From positions 1 to 15,113 of the forward strand of contig URUD01000057.1 in assembly GCA_900550935.1 (NCBI GenBank): a stretch of 15,113 nucleotides of DNA. The letters are read 5' to 3'. The position numbers and the translations under genes are program-made. Shown here piece after piece: positions 6,069 to 13,619 of this stretch. Position 1 is the first letter of the stretch. Each line of letters starts with the position of its first letter. Under the pieces are notes generated by a model. It was not told where the DNA came from. It was given only the letters and a program-made list of their open reading frames with translations, and did no database searches. This DNA comes from an uncultured Roseburia sp. (GTDB lineage Bacteria; Bacillota; Clostridia; Lachnospirales; Lachnospiraceae).

Positions 6069-7574
6069 CTAGTTTTCCGGCACGCCTAATTTATGATGAC
6101 ATGCTACAAAATGTCCCGGTTCTACCTCTTCAAAAGCAGGTGTTACGTTTTCACAGATCTCTGTGCAGTAACGACATCTTGTATGGAATTTACATCCCTT
6201 CGGCGGGTTGATCGGGCTCGGAATATCTCCCTCTAAGATGATGGATTCTTTCTTGCCGTCCACGTCAGTGGTCGGGATCGCAGAAAGTAATGCTTCTGTA
6301 TACGGATGATACGGATGTGCAAATAAATGCTCTGTATCAGAAAGCTCCATCATATTGCCCAGGTACATAACACCGATCCTGTCACTGATGTATTTTACAA
6401 CAGACAGGTCATGGGATATGAATAAATACGTCAGGTTATTCTGTTCTTTTAAATCTAACAGCAGGTTGATGATCTGGGACTGAATGGAAACATCCAGTGC
6501 AGATACTGCCTCATCGCAGACAACAAATTTCGGATGTACTGCCAGAGAACGGGCAATACCGATACGCTGTCTCTGTCCACCGGAAAACTGGTGCGGATAA
6601 CGATGGATAAAGTAAGATGCCAGTCCACATTTCTCCATGATCTCCATGATGTAATCCTGCATCTTAGGATCACCTTTCTTGAAGATGTTATGTGCCTGTA
6701 ATCCCTCTCCAATGATCTGTCCTACTGTCATTCTTGGGTTCAGTGAAGAATACGGATCCTGGAAAATAAGCTGTAAGTCACGGCGCAGGTAACGCATCTC
6801 TGCATCGGTTAAGTTGGCAAGGTTGATACCATTGTCCTTCTGCTGCTCATACTCATCGAATTTTGCATCTTTCGGACAGTTATCACGGATCTTCTGGATC
6901 TCTGCTAACTCTTCCTCTACTTTTTTCTCTAAATCCGGGATCTTCCTGCGGCATTCTGCTGCTTTGTCTGACTTGCCGTCTTTCTCAGCATTGTCTGCCT
7001 CTTCGTTCAGCTTACGAATCTCTTTCATCGCAAGATATTCTGCGGTATAGTGTTTTCCTGCTTCTGCAAGCTCGGCATCCTTTAAGGTATAAAGCCCACC
7101 AATCAGTGCAGTAATATCTAACAGGTGGTTTTTCGCGTCACTGTCTGCCTCTGCGAGATGCTGTCCGGCAGCTTTCTTTGCGATCTCCTCCTGTGGTGTG
7201 CCATCCGGCATCTTGTCATACTCTGCCTGGAGCTTTTCTACTTTTGCTAAAAGCTCTTCGCATTTCTTTTTCTTCTCCGGAAGGTTTTTGAAAATCTCTT
7301 CTACATATTTTAAGTCAAAATCTTCTACGGTACGTCCATAATATACGGTACGTCCGCCTGTCTGATGATAAAGCTGTAACAGAGTACGTCCAAAGGTTGA
7401 TTTACCACAACCACTCTCTCCTACCAGACCGAATGTCTCGCCCTCATAGATGTTTAAGCTGATCCCATCATTTGCCTTTACATATGCCTGCGGTTTTCCC
7501 ACTTTCTTTTTACCGATAGGGAAATACTGTTTTAAATTCGAAATTCGCAGTAATACTTTCTTTTCGTCACTCAT
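6069..7574 (-). CDS. oppF: Oligopeptide ABC transporter ATP-binding protein OppF with a large helical insertion
   Basis: This is the second nucleotide-binding subunit of the peptide importer. At 501 residues it is far longer than the usual 310-330. All ATPase motifs are present: Walker A GESGCGKST (52-60), Q-loop FQDPYSSLNP (271-280), signature SGGQRQR (331-337), Walker B VVCDEAVSALD (351-361) and the switch His at 388. The C-terminal oligopeptide-transporter extension carries the Cys cluster CKFHTRCRYCTEIC (461-474), a type shown to bind a [4Fe-4S] cluster in some relatives. The extra length is one block of about 175 residues between Walker A and the Q-loop. The start is the ATG at 7574 (MSDEKK), one base overlapping the oppD stop (TAATG) with a GGGG-type ribosome binding site; an in-frame ATG 11 codons earlier would lie inside oppD. 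It is the last gene of the operon. Identity is certain. Confidence 0.95.
   Translation of the reverse strand: MSDEKKVLLRISNLKQYFPIGKKKVGKPQAYVKANDGISLNIYEGETFGLVGESGCGKSTFGRTLLQLYHQTGGRTVYYGRTVEDFDLKYVEEIFKNLPEKKKKCEELLAKVEKLQAEYDKMPDGTPQEEIAKKAAGQHLAEADSDAKNHLLDITALIGGLYTLKDAELAEAGKHYTAEYLAMKEIRKLNEEADNAEKDGKSDKAAECRRKIPDLEKKVEEELAEIQKIRDNCPKDAKFDEYEQQKDNGINLANLTDAEMRYLRRDLQLIFQDPYSSLNPRMTVGQIIGEGLQAHNIFKKGDPKMQDYIMEIMEKCGLASYFIHRYPHQFSGGQRQRIGIARSLAVHPKFVVCDEAVSALDVSIQSQIINLLLDLKEQNNLTYLFISHDLSVVKYISDRIGVMYLGNMMELSDTEHLFAHPYHPYTEALLSAIPTTDVDGKKESIILEGDIPSPINPPKGCKFHTRCRYCTEICENVTPAFEEVEPGHFVACHHKLGVPEN
6810..7334 (-). other. Helical insertion domain within OppF (about residues 81-255)
   Basis: In ordinary OppF the segment after Walker A reaches the Q-loop in about 40 residues. 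Here GGRTVYYG (73-80) is followed by about 175 residues rich in Lys, Glu and Ala, including coiled-coil-like runs such as LPEKKKKCEELLAKVEKLQA (starting at 98) and PDLEKKVEEELAEIQKIRDN (starting at 213). The family sequence resumes with LTDAEMRYLRRDLQLIFQDP (255-274). The frame is uninterrupted and base use matches the flanks, so this is a real domain and not a frameshift. Its position next to the helical subdomain that contacts the permease coupling helices is known ABC architecture; a regulatory or partner-binding role is inference. Confidence 0.85.
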
Positions 7575-8557
7575 TAGTTTCTTTCCCCTTTCTTCGGATA
7601 AAAGCACCGTACTTTATGTCCCGGCTCTAATTCCGTAAGCTCCGGTTCCATCTCACGGCATTTCTCTGTGCAGTATTTGCAACGCGGTGCAAACTTACAT
7701 CCCTTTGGAAGATCAAGCGGATGCGGTACTGCGCCCGGGATTGCCTCTAATCTGACACCGGTTGGTGTATCCAGTCTCGGAATAGAATACAGTAATCCTT
7801 CTGTGTATGGATGCAGGTATTCGCTCTCGCCGAAGATCTTGCGGACCGGTGCCATCTCTACAACCTGTCCACAGTACATAACTGCGACATCATCTGCCAT
7901 CTCATTGATCACACCAAGGTCATGCGTAATGAAAAGGATCGCGGTTCCTTTTTCCGCTTTCAGCTCGTTCATCAGCTTTAAGATCTGCGCCTGGATCGTT
8001 ACATCCAGTGCAGTCGTCGGTTCATCTGCAATCAGCAGTTTTGGCTGGCATGCAAGTGCCATTGCGATCATAACACGCTGGCGCATACCACCGGATAACT
8101 GATGCGGATACTGCTTTGCAACTGCTTCCGGGTTTGGGATACGCACGTCTTTTAACATATCGATACATTTTTCTGCCGCTTCTTTTTTGCTCATTCCCTG
8201 ATGGATGATAAACGGCTCAGATAACTGACGCTCTACCGTAAAGATCGGGTTTAAGCTTGTCATCGGCTCCTGGAAAATAACAGAAATATCATTTCCACGG
8301 ATCTTGCACATATCTTTTACAGATACATCTGCAAGGTTCTTGCCATCGAAGATGATCTCTCCGCTGTCAATATAACCATTACCATCTAATAATTTTAAAA
8401 TACTCATGGCAGACACGGATTTACCACTACCACTTTCTCCTACTACTCCAAGGGTCTTACCAGGTTCCACCGAATAGGAAACACCGTTTACAGCCTTGAC
8501 AGTACCTTTTTTTGTTTTAAAAAAGGTATGCAGGTCATTAATCTCTAATAAAGCCAT
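7574..8557 (-). CDS. oppD: Oligopeptide ABC transporter ATP-binding protein OppD
   Basis: This is the first ATPase subunit of the importer; it pairs with OppF to power uptake. At 327 residues it has normal family length. Motifs: Walker A GESGSGKS (40-47), Q-loop FQEPMTSLNP (95-104), signature SGGMRQR (155-161), Walker B LLIADEPTTALD (174-185), switch His 212, and the C-terminal extension with CKFAPRCKYCTEKC (287-300), matching the candidate iron-sulfur motif of OppF. The start is the ATG at 8557 (MALLEI), which has GGGAGG five bases upstream. A longer frame to 8614 would run into oppC and lacks family resemblance. The oppC stop is 13 bases upstream, and the oppF start overlaps its stop by one base. 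Unlike OppF it has no insertion. Confidence 0.96.
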   Translation of the reverse strand: MALLEINDLHTFFKTKKGTVKAVNGVSYSVEPGKTLGVVGESGSGKSVSAMSILKLLDGNGYIDSGEIIFDGKNLADVSVKDMCKIRGNDISVIFQEPMTSLNPIFTVERQLSEPFIIHQGMSKKEAAEKCIDMLKDVRIPNPEAVAKQYPHQLSGGMRQRVMIAMALACQPKLLIADEPTTALDVTIQAQILKLMNELKAEKGTAILFITHDLGVINEMADDVAVMYCGQVVEMAPVRKIFGESEYLHPYTEGLLYSIPRLDTPTGVRLEAIPGAVPHPLDLPKGCKFAPRCKYCTEKCREMEPELTELEPGHKVRCFYPKKGERN

Positions 8558-8570
8558 ATTGTCCTCCCTG

Positions 8571-10355
8571 TTAACGCTCATTTGATTTTGGATCGATGGC
8601 ATCACGTAAACCATCGCCTACCATATTGATACAGATTACACAGATACCTAACATAATGGCTGGGAATACCCATCTCCACCAGTAGTTCTGGATAACAACG
8701 GAGCTTACACATCCGTTTAACATGTTACCCCATGTAGGACGTGGCAGTTTTACACCGAATCCCAGGAAGGATAAGGTAGACTCTGTCAACATACAATATG
8801 CGAAATCCAACGTAGCGGAAACAATAATTACTGAAATAACATTTGGAATAATGTGCTTAAATACAATGACTGATTTCTTTACACCCATTGCATTTGCAGC
8901 GGTAACAAATTCCTGTTCACGTTCTGCAAGCACCTGTGCACGTACCAGTCTTGCAAGGCTTGGCCAGCTCAGTACACCAAGGATGACCATGATCAATATG
9001 ATTCTGGCATTCTCTGACATACTGTTTCCAATGATGGAAGTTAAGATCATTGCCATCGGAAGGAATGGAAGGCATGCCACGATCTCGGTGATACGCTGTA
9101 AGATGATATCAACCCATCCACCGAAGAAACCGGATACACCACCAATGATAATACCAATAATGGTAGAAATAATAACAGAAATTGCTCCGATGGTCATGGT
9201 CATACGTCCACCGTTTAAGATACGGGTAAATACATCACGACCCAGTTCATCACTTCCGAGTAAATATCCTTTTAAGCCCCAGGTAACGATGTCACCGGAT
9301 GCTGTTACGGCATAGTTCTGGTAAGTACCGCCATAGATGGCAGATACGTTTGTTGCTTTCTTTGGTACATCTGTCTGATGTTTGGAGTTTGACCCCCAGG
9401 AGTAGACGGTTCCCTTATCGGTTAATGCAGTAATATGATATCTTCCGGCAAACATGGATACGATCTCGCCATCCATTTTCGGGATCTCTTTCTCGCTCTT
9501 ATTGGCTTTTCCCCAGATACGGAGAGAGCCATCCTCTAACAATGCAACGCAGGCATCGGAAGTTGTCACGATATCTTTTACGGTTCCAAGATCTTCCGGA
9601 ATGTTGGAAATATCAGATTTCTGGCTTCCCAGATGTCTTACTTCGCCATCTTCTGTCAATGCCATCAGAGTTGTGTTTGCAACGGAAATCTTAGCGATAT
9701 GGCTGTTTCCGTTTCTCTTGGTCAGACGGACATCATTTAAGTTTTCATTTCCCCATGCAATGACTTCGCCGCTCTCTGTCAGAGCATAGGAGATCTGGTA
9801 TCCTGCTGCGATCTGTTTGATCTTCTCATGTTTGAGTTCCATCGGGAGTTTACACTGTCCCATACGGTCACTTCCCCATGTGATGATCTCGCCATCTTCA
9901 TTTAATGCGATCACATGGTCAAAACCTGCGGATACTGCTACTACTTTTCCCATCTCTTTCTGGGAAGGCATATTCTTTGCAATGTCGATCTTGTTACTGA
10001 TCTTGGTATAGCCCCATACATAGACTTTACCATCATTATCCACACCAACGCTGAACGTAGCACCGGTTGAGATCTGTTTTACATTTCCTTTTAAGTCATC
10101 CGGCACTTTCATCATGTCAAGTCCCGGTGCAACGTTGATCTGTGTTTCCTCTTTATCACTCAGATCGATCGGGTTAAAGATCGGACCGATCAAAACGATC
10201 AGGAATATGATCAGGAATATGATCAGTCCACCAATGGATAATTTGTTGGAGGTAAAGTTTTTTACCACCGTACGAAGCGGACTCTGAAGTGCTTCTTCCT
10301 GTAAAATATCAAGTTCTTTATCCCTTTTTCCAAAAAGGTGTTTTAATATCTTCAT
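8571..10355 (-). CDS. oppC: Oligopeptide ABC transporter permease OppC carrying an inserted RCC1-like beta-propeller
   Basis: This is the second permease subunit, 594 residues against about 300 usual. The N-terminus (1-40) and TM1 (about 41-60, LSIGGLIIFLIIFLIVLIG) are typical. Normally the hallmark GTDELGRDVFSR follows within a few dozen residues; here it is GSDELGRDVFTR at 367-378, after about 300 extra residues that include seven RCC1-like repeats (about 91-363). After that come five further membrane segments (about 385-412, 422-443, 452-470, 503-530 and 563-582), and the EAA loop FVTAANAMGVKKSVIVFKHI (483-502), which docks on the ATPases. Because TM1 exports the loop, the propeller should be extracellular. 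AGGAGG overlapping the oppB stop (TAGGAGG) lies 10 bases before the ATG. No frameshift or stop interrupts the fusion. Permease identity is certain; the propeller's role is unknown. Confidence 0.95.
   Translation of the reverse strand: MKILKHLFGKRDKELDILQEEALQSPLRTVVKNFTSNKLSIGGLIIFLIIFLIVLIGPIFNPIDLSDKEETQINVAPGLDMMKVPDDLKGNVKQISTGATFSVGVDNDGKVYVWGYTKISNKIDIAKNMPSQKEMGKVVAVSAGFDHVIALNEDGEIITWGSDRMGQCKLPMELKHEKIKQIAAGYQISYALTESGEVIAWGNENLNDVRLTKRNGNSHIAKISVANTTLMALTEDGEVRHLGSQKSDISNIPEDLGTVKDIVTTSDACVALLEDGSLRIWGKANKSEKEIPKMDGEIVSMFAGRYHITALTDKGTVYSWGSNSKHQTDVPKKATNVSAIYGGTYQNYAVTASGDIVTWGLKGYLLGSDELGRDVFTRILNGGRMTMTIGAISVIISTIIGIIIGGVSGFFGGWVDIILQRITEIVACLPFLPMAMILTSIIGNSMSENARIILIMVILGVLSWPSLARLVRAQVLAEREQEFVTAANAMGVKKSVIVFKHIIPNVISVIIVSATLDFAYCMLTESTLSFLGFGVKLPRPTWGNMLNGCVSSVVIQNYWWRWVFPAIMLGICVICINMVGDGLRDAIDPKSNER
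9267..10085 (-). repeat. Seven RCC1/BLIP-II-like protein repeats inside OppC
   Basis: Seven repeats of 39-46 residues share the pattern (V/I)xx(I/V)xAGxxHxxALxxxGxVxxWG. The WG pairs fall at OppC residues 114, 160, 201, 281, 320 and 359; in the fourth repeat the pair is LG (242-243). Examples are VAVSAGFDHVIALNEDGEII (repeat 2) and IVSMFAGRYHITALTDKGTV (repeat 6). Seven is the number that closes an RCC1-type propeller. The short repeat length and the linkers ending in a hydrophobic residue plus Pro (KLP, NIP, EIP, DVP) resemble the bacterial BLIP-II type more than eukaryotic RCC1. At the DNA level the repeats are diverged, so the duplication is old. Confidence 0.92.
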
Positions 10356-10369
10356 GCTTTCTGTTCCTC

Positions 10370-11356
10370 CTACTTATCGATGCGGACTCTCGGGTCAACA
10401 AGACCGTAGCTTAAGTCTGTAATCAGGTTTGTCAGCAGTGTGATGACACAGTAGAGCATGTTTACTGCCAATGCCAGATCATAGTCCTGGTTCATCAGTC
10501 CGGTATAGTACATCTTTCCAATACCATTTAACTGGAAGATCTGCTCGATCACGATAGAACCCATGAAAATATTCATAAACCAGCTGATGATCAGTGTAAT
10601 AACCGGAAGTAATGCGTTTCTCCATGCGTGAGAGTAGATAACGACTTTCTCTTTCAGACCTTTTGCTCTTGCGGTACGGATATAATCCATACGCATTGCA
10701 TCGATCATGGCTGCACGGACATAACGTGTCATACTTCCCAGAGCAGCTACTGTCATAACAATGACAGGAAGTGCCAGATAGTGCATTCTGTCTAATACGA
10801 ATGCCATTCCTGTTCCCTGGAAGTTCGGTGTGTTCATACCACTGATCGGAAACCAGCCGAGCTTAACAGAAAAGAGAAAGATAAATACTAATGCAATTAT
10901 ATATTGAGGCATACTGTAGCCGACAATCGTCAGCACCTGTACCGTATTGTCAAATTTAGAAAATTTCTTTACCGCACAATGGATACCAAGCGGTATGGTG
11001 ATTGCCAACGCTAAGATCGTTGAAATGATATTAATCTGGATTGTATTTAAAAGTGGTGTTGCAAGACAATCTGCCACGTCTTTTTTATAGAAGGAAGAAT
11101 ATCCCAAATCTCCTTTTAAGAGATTTCCCATCCATTTTACATAACGAACCGGAATCGGATCGTCCAGTCCAAGTTTCTCTCTTGCTTCCTGATAACGAAG
11201 CTGGAAAGTCTCATCTGAAACTTTACCCCTTAAGTTCTGCACCTGATTCAGAGCACGGTCACCAGGCACGTTATTAAACAGTACAAACAGGATCATCGAT
11301 ACAACGAAGAATACCCCGATCATGTATAAAATTCTTTTACCAACGTACTTTAACAT
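10370..11356 (-). CDS. oppB: Oligopeptide ABC transporter permease OppB
   Basis: This is the first permease subunit, 328 residues, normal for the family. It begins with the typical MLKYVGKRILYMIGVFF segment (TM1 about 9-27), has a long external loop with NNVPGDR and LGLDDPIPVRYVKW, then five more membrane segments (about 103-128, 138-163, 193-215, 250-272, 295-317). The EAA coupling loop is at 224-249 (DYIRTARAKGLKEKVVIYSH onward). The protein ends VDPRVRIDK, as usual. No clear Shine-Dalgarno precedes the ATG, in contrast to oppA, oppC and oppD, and a hairpin separates it from oppA by 190 bases; both features would lower OppB relative to OppA. It carries no insertion, unlike OppC. Confidence 0.95.
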   Translation of the reverse strand: MLKYVGKRILYMIGVFFVVSMILFVLFNNVPGDRALNQVQNLRGKVSDETFQLRYQEAREKLGLDDPIPVRYVKWMGNLLKGDLGYSSFYKKDVADCLATPLLNTIQINIISTILALAITIPLGIHCAVKKFSKFDNTVQVLTIVGYSMPQYIIALVFIFLFSVKLGWFPISGMNTPNFQGTGMAFVLDRMHYLALPVIVMTVAALGSMTRYVRAAMIDAMRMDYIRTARAKGLKEKVVIYSHAWRNALLPVITLIISWFMNIFMGSIVIEQIFQLNGIGKMYYTGLMNQDYDLALAVNMLYCVITLLTNLITDLSYGLVDPRVRIDK

Positions 11357-11471
11357 AATTCAACCAACTTTCACTTGATTTTTCTTGTTCGTTTCCTTAG
11401 GAACAAAGTCCTGTCATGCCCCTTTGATCTCATTCCCAAAGAAACGATCAAAGAATCTGCAGGAATTTATA

Positions 11472-11510
11472 CCGGAGAAAAGAATGGAGCCAAGGCTCCA
11501 TTCTTCCCGG
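11472..11510 (-). terminator. Hairpin between oppA and oppB (attenuating terminator or mRNA-stabilising element)
   Basis: AAGAATGGAGCC (11480-11491) and GGCTCCATTCTT (11494-11505) are perfect inverted repeats separated by only two bases, and CCGG (11472-11475) can pair with CCGG (11507-11510) outside. On the minus strand the stem leads into TTCTTTTCTCC, a weak T-rich tract. Such intercistronic structures after binding-protein genes commonly raise binding protein over permease. The whole 11357-11547 spacer holds no gene. Confidence 0.7.
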
Positions 11511-11547
11511 TAAAAATTACATATGGAATGTCATTCTCTGCGAACTC

Positions 11548-13461
11548 TTATTCCATGTTTGCATACAGAATTGCGTTTGTAACATCCCAGTTGTATCCAT
11601 CTTCTTCAAAGTCATGTAATTTTGAAGAGAAGAAATCATGGTAGTCATTTGAGTACAGAGGAATCTCCGGAAGTTCATCATTCCAGTCAGCAATGAAATC
11701 GAACCATGCTTTTGCATATGCCTCATCTTCGCCCTCTTCTGTATGGTTCATAGCAAGTGCCAAATCGTATAATTTCTGTCCTTCTTCACCCTCTAAAGCG
11801 TTGGTGTTGTTAGAAGAACCTGGCTCATACTGGAACGCAACATCATATGGGTTACCAAATCCGCTTGCCAAGTTGAACATCTGATATGGGTTCTCTGTTG
11901 TGCTGTCATAGTAGTATGTTAATAAGTCTGTGAAAGAACCAACTGTCTGGTTAATCTTCATACCTGCTGCCTCTACATCAGGATTCTGCTGTAAAGAAGT
12001 TACAAGTAAGTCAGATACGGAGTTATTCTCAGAAGAGAACCACTCGATTACTAATGGCATGTATGTACCATCGTCTAATTTCTTATAACGAATACCTGAG
12101 CCTGAGTAATCAGATCCATCTTCGTTGTATACCCAGCCGCCGTCCTCTAACTCTTTTACTGCAGCATCAAGGCTGTATGTGTAAGAGTTCAGTCCGTCTA
12201 ATTCTTCTGCGTATTCTTCTGCCATCCACTGCTGTGTACCATAAGGTCCGTTTACAACAGTACCATGTCCGCCTGTAAATGTCTGAGCGAATGTTACACG
12301 GTCAAGTAAGTAAGCCATTGCATGACGAACCTCTTTGAACTGTGTTGGTCCCTGATTACATTTGAAAGAGATCATTCCGTAACCCGCACGACCGTAGCTA
12401 ATATAATCAAAATCACCGCTCTCTACCATATCAAGACCCTGCTCGATCTGATCGCCGTCTGCTACCTGATATAAGATATCAACCGCACCCGTCTTTAACT
12501 GATCCATCATCGTATCCTGTGGTGTGTATTTTACGATAACTGTTTCGATGTTTGCTGTCTGTCCCTCGAAGTTTCCTGGGAAGTTCGGGTTCTTTGTTAA
12601 AGTATATGCATAAGAGTTCTCATCATAAGAAGTATACATATATGGTCCGGAGCAGATATTGTAGTCATATCTTGCAGCCTGAACTTTGTCACCGATGTAC
12701 TCTGCTGTGAAGTTGTCAGAGAATTTAACACCATTCTCGGTATCCTCTAAAGTAACATCTTCCGGTAACCATAAATCCATAGACTCTGGCTCGTTAGAGA
12801 TTAAAGCCTGTCCATAGTAGTATGGCATATACTGAGCATCGATTGTGATGGAGAAAGTCTTGTCATCGATCAAATGAACACCTTCGAATGTATCGCTCTC
12901 GCCGTTAGAGTATGCATCATAACCTTTTACGTACTGTACAGTACTGTCTGTTAAGTTGCTTGCCTCGAGATCTGTGATCATCTCGTTACATCTTAACATA
13001 TAGGTTAATACATAATCGTCTGCGTTTACATCAGAACCATCGCTGAATTTTAAGCCATCTTTGATCGTAACCGTGTAAGTTTTGCTTCCGTCCTCGTTGT
13101 CTGCAACGTCAAGTTTCTCAAGGACTGCTGGGTTCTCGATCCATTTACCTGTCTGGTCTCTGTCGATTGGAGCCATGCCGGTAACTAATTTGAATGCGTC
13201 ATAGTCAGATGCACCGTTTGCCCAGAATGGAGTGATATCTCCACTTGTCTCAGAGCTCTCACCTAAGATAACCTGTTTGTTGCTGTAGGTACCATCAAAA
13301 GCACTCTCTGTACCATCTTCACTTACTGTCTCAGTAGAAGAAGCAGCGTTGTCTGTGTTTTCTCCTGCAGCGTTGTTTGTGCTGCCTGTGTTGCCGCATC
13401 CAGCTACCATTCCGGCAGTCATTGCGCCAACCAGAAAAAGAGAAATAAGTTTCTTTTTCAT
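11548..13461 (-). CDS. oppA: Oligopeptide ABC transporter substrate-binding lipoprotein OppA (family 5)
   Basis: This 637-residue surface lipoprotein captures oligopeptides for the OppBCDF importer. The signal peptide ends GMVAGC with the lipidated Cys at 22, followed by an Asn/Thr/Ser-rich tether to about 55. The family 5 signature region is KTYTVTIKDGLKFSDGSDVN (127-146) followed by ADDYVLTYML, matching the usual xFxLRxGxKFxDGxPxTAxDV pattern. Length is toward the upper end for the family, and the mature protein is strongly acidic with many Tyr, as in other Clostridia homologues. AAGGAGG sits seven bases before the ATG. It is the first gene of the opp operon, with a near-consensus promoter about 200 bases upstream. 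Peptide import is the best reading; other family 5 substrates (nickel, glycosides) are less likely given the full OppDF pair. Confidence 0.94.
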   Translation of the reverse strand: MKKKLISLFLVGAMTAGMVAGCGNTGSTNNAAGENTDNAASSTETVSEDGTESAFDGTYSNKQVILGESSETSGDITPFWANGASDYDAFKLVTGMAPIDRDQTGKWIENPAVLEKLDVADNEDGSKTYTVTIKDGLKFSDGSDVNADDYVLTYMLRCNEMITDLEASNLTDSTVQYVKGYDAYSNGESDTFEGVHLIDDKTFSITIDAQYMPYYYGQALISNEPESMDLWLPEDVTLEDTENGVKFSDNFTAEYIGDKVQAARYDYNICSGPYMYTSYDENSYAYTLTKNPNFPGNFEGQTANIETVIVKYTPQDTMMDQLKTGAVDILYQVADGDQIEQGLDMVESGDFDYISYGRAGYGMISFKCNQGPTQFKEVRHAMAYLLDRVTFAQTFTGGHGTVVNGPYGTQQWMAEEYAEELDGLNSYTYSLDAAVKELEDGGWVYNEDGSDYSGSGIRYKKLDDGTYMPLVIEWFSSENNSVSDLLVTSLQQNPDVEAAGMKINQTVGSFTDLLTYYYDSTTENPYQMFNLASGFGNPYDVAFQYEPGSSNNTNALEGEEGQKLYDLALAMNHTEEGEDEAYAKAWFDFIADWNDELPEIPLYSNDYHDFFSSKLHDFEEDGYNWDVTNAILYANME

Positions 13462-13502
13462 AATATTTCCTCCTTATTAGAAAAATATTTATATAAACGC
13501 AA

Positions 13503-13565
13503 ATCGCGCTTATAGCATTATGAGTTTCTGCGCCCTGCTATCAGTGTAACACGTTATCGCGCTAA
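13503..13565. repeat. Paired 10-base direct repeats in the opp leader
   Basis: On the plus strand ATCGCGCTTA (13503-13512) and ATCGCGCTAA (13556-13565) differ at one base and start 53 bases apart, close to five helical turns. Between them lie an inverted repeat ATAGCA/TGCTAT (13512-13517 and 13536-13541) and the palindrome GTGTAACAC (13545-13553). The GC-rich repeats stand out in AT-rich surroundings and could be an operator or part of a leader RNA fold. Confidence 0.4.
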
Positions 13566-13582
13566 ATTATTTCCGTGTACGC

Positions 13583-13619
13583 AAAAAAAGTGCCAACAGA
13601 CCTCTTTGCCCGTTGCACT
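13583..13619 (-). terminator. Terminator-like hairpin with seven-T run in the opp leader (candidate attenuator)
   Basis: On the minus strand AGTGC-AAC (13619-13612) pairs with GTT-G-GCACT (13597-13589) with one bulged base and a 14-base loop, directly followed by TTTTTTT (13589-13583). It lies between the opp promoter and oppA, about 70 bases after the predicted start of transcription, so readthrough would be required for opp expression. The stem is only 7-8 bp. Confidence 0.5.

Noticed and set aside
8722..9315. A 197-codon open frame on the plus strand opposite oppC
   Set aside because: It is antisense to the conserved permease core, lacks a ribosome binding site, and its protein shows no family pattern; it is a shadow of oppC.
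8571..10355. OppC as an assembly chimera or two genes joined by error
   Set aside because: The frame is continuous through both junctions, both halves of the permease are intact and in the usual operon position, and base composition does not change at the borders. Read-level confirmation is still the decisive test.
13462..13490. CodY operator near the oppA ribosome binding site
   Set aside because: An A-rich TAGAAAAAT matches one half of the CodY box, but about five of fifteen positions mismatch, which is expected by chance in such AT-rich DNA.
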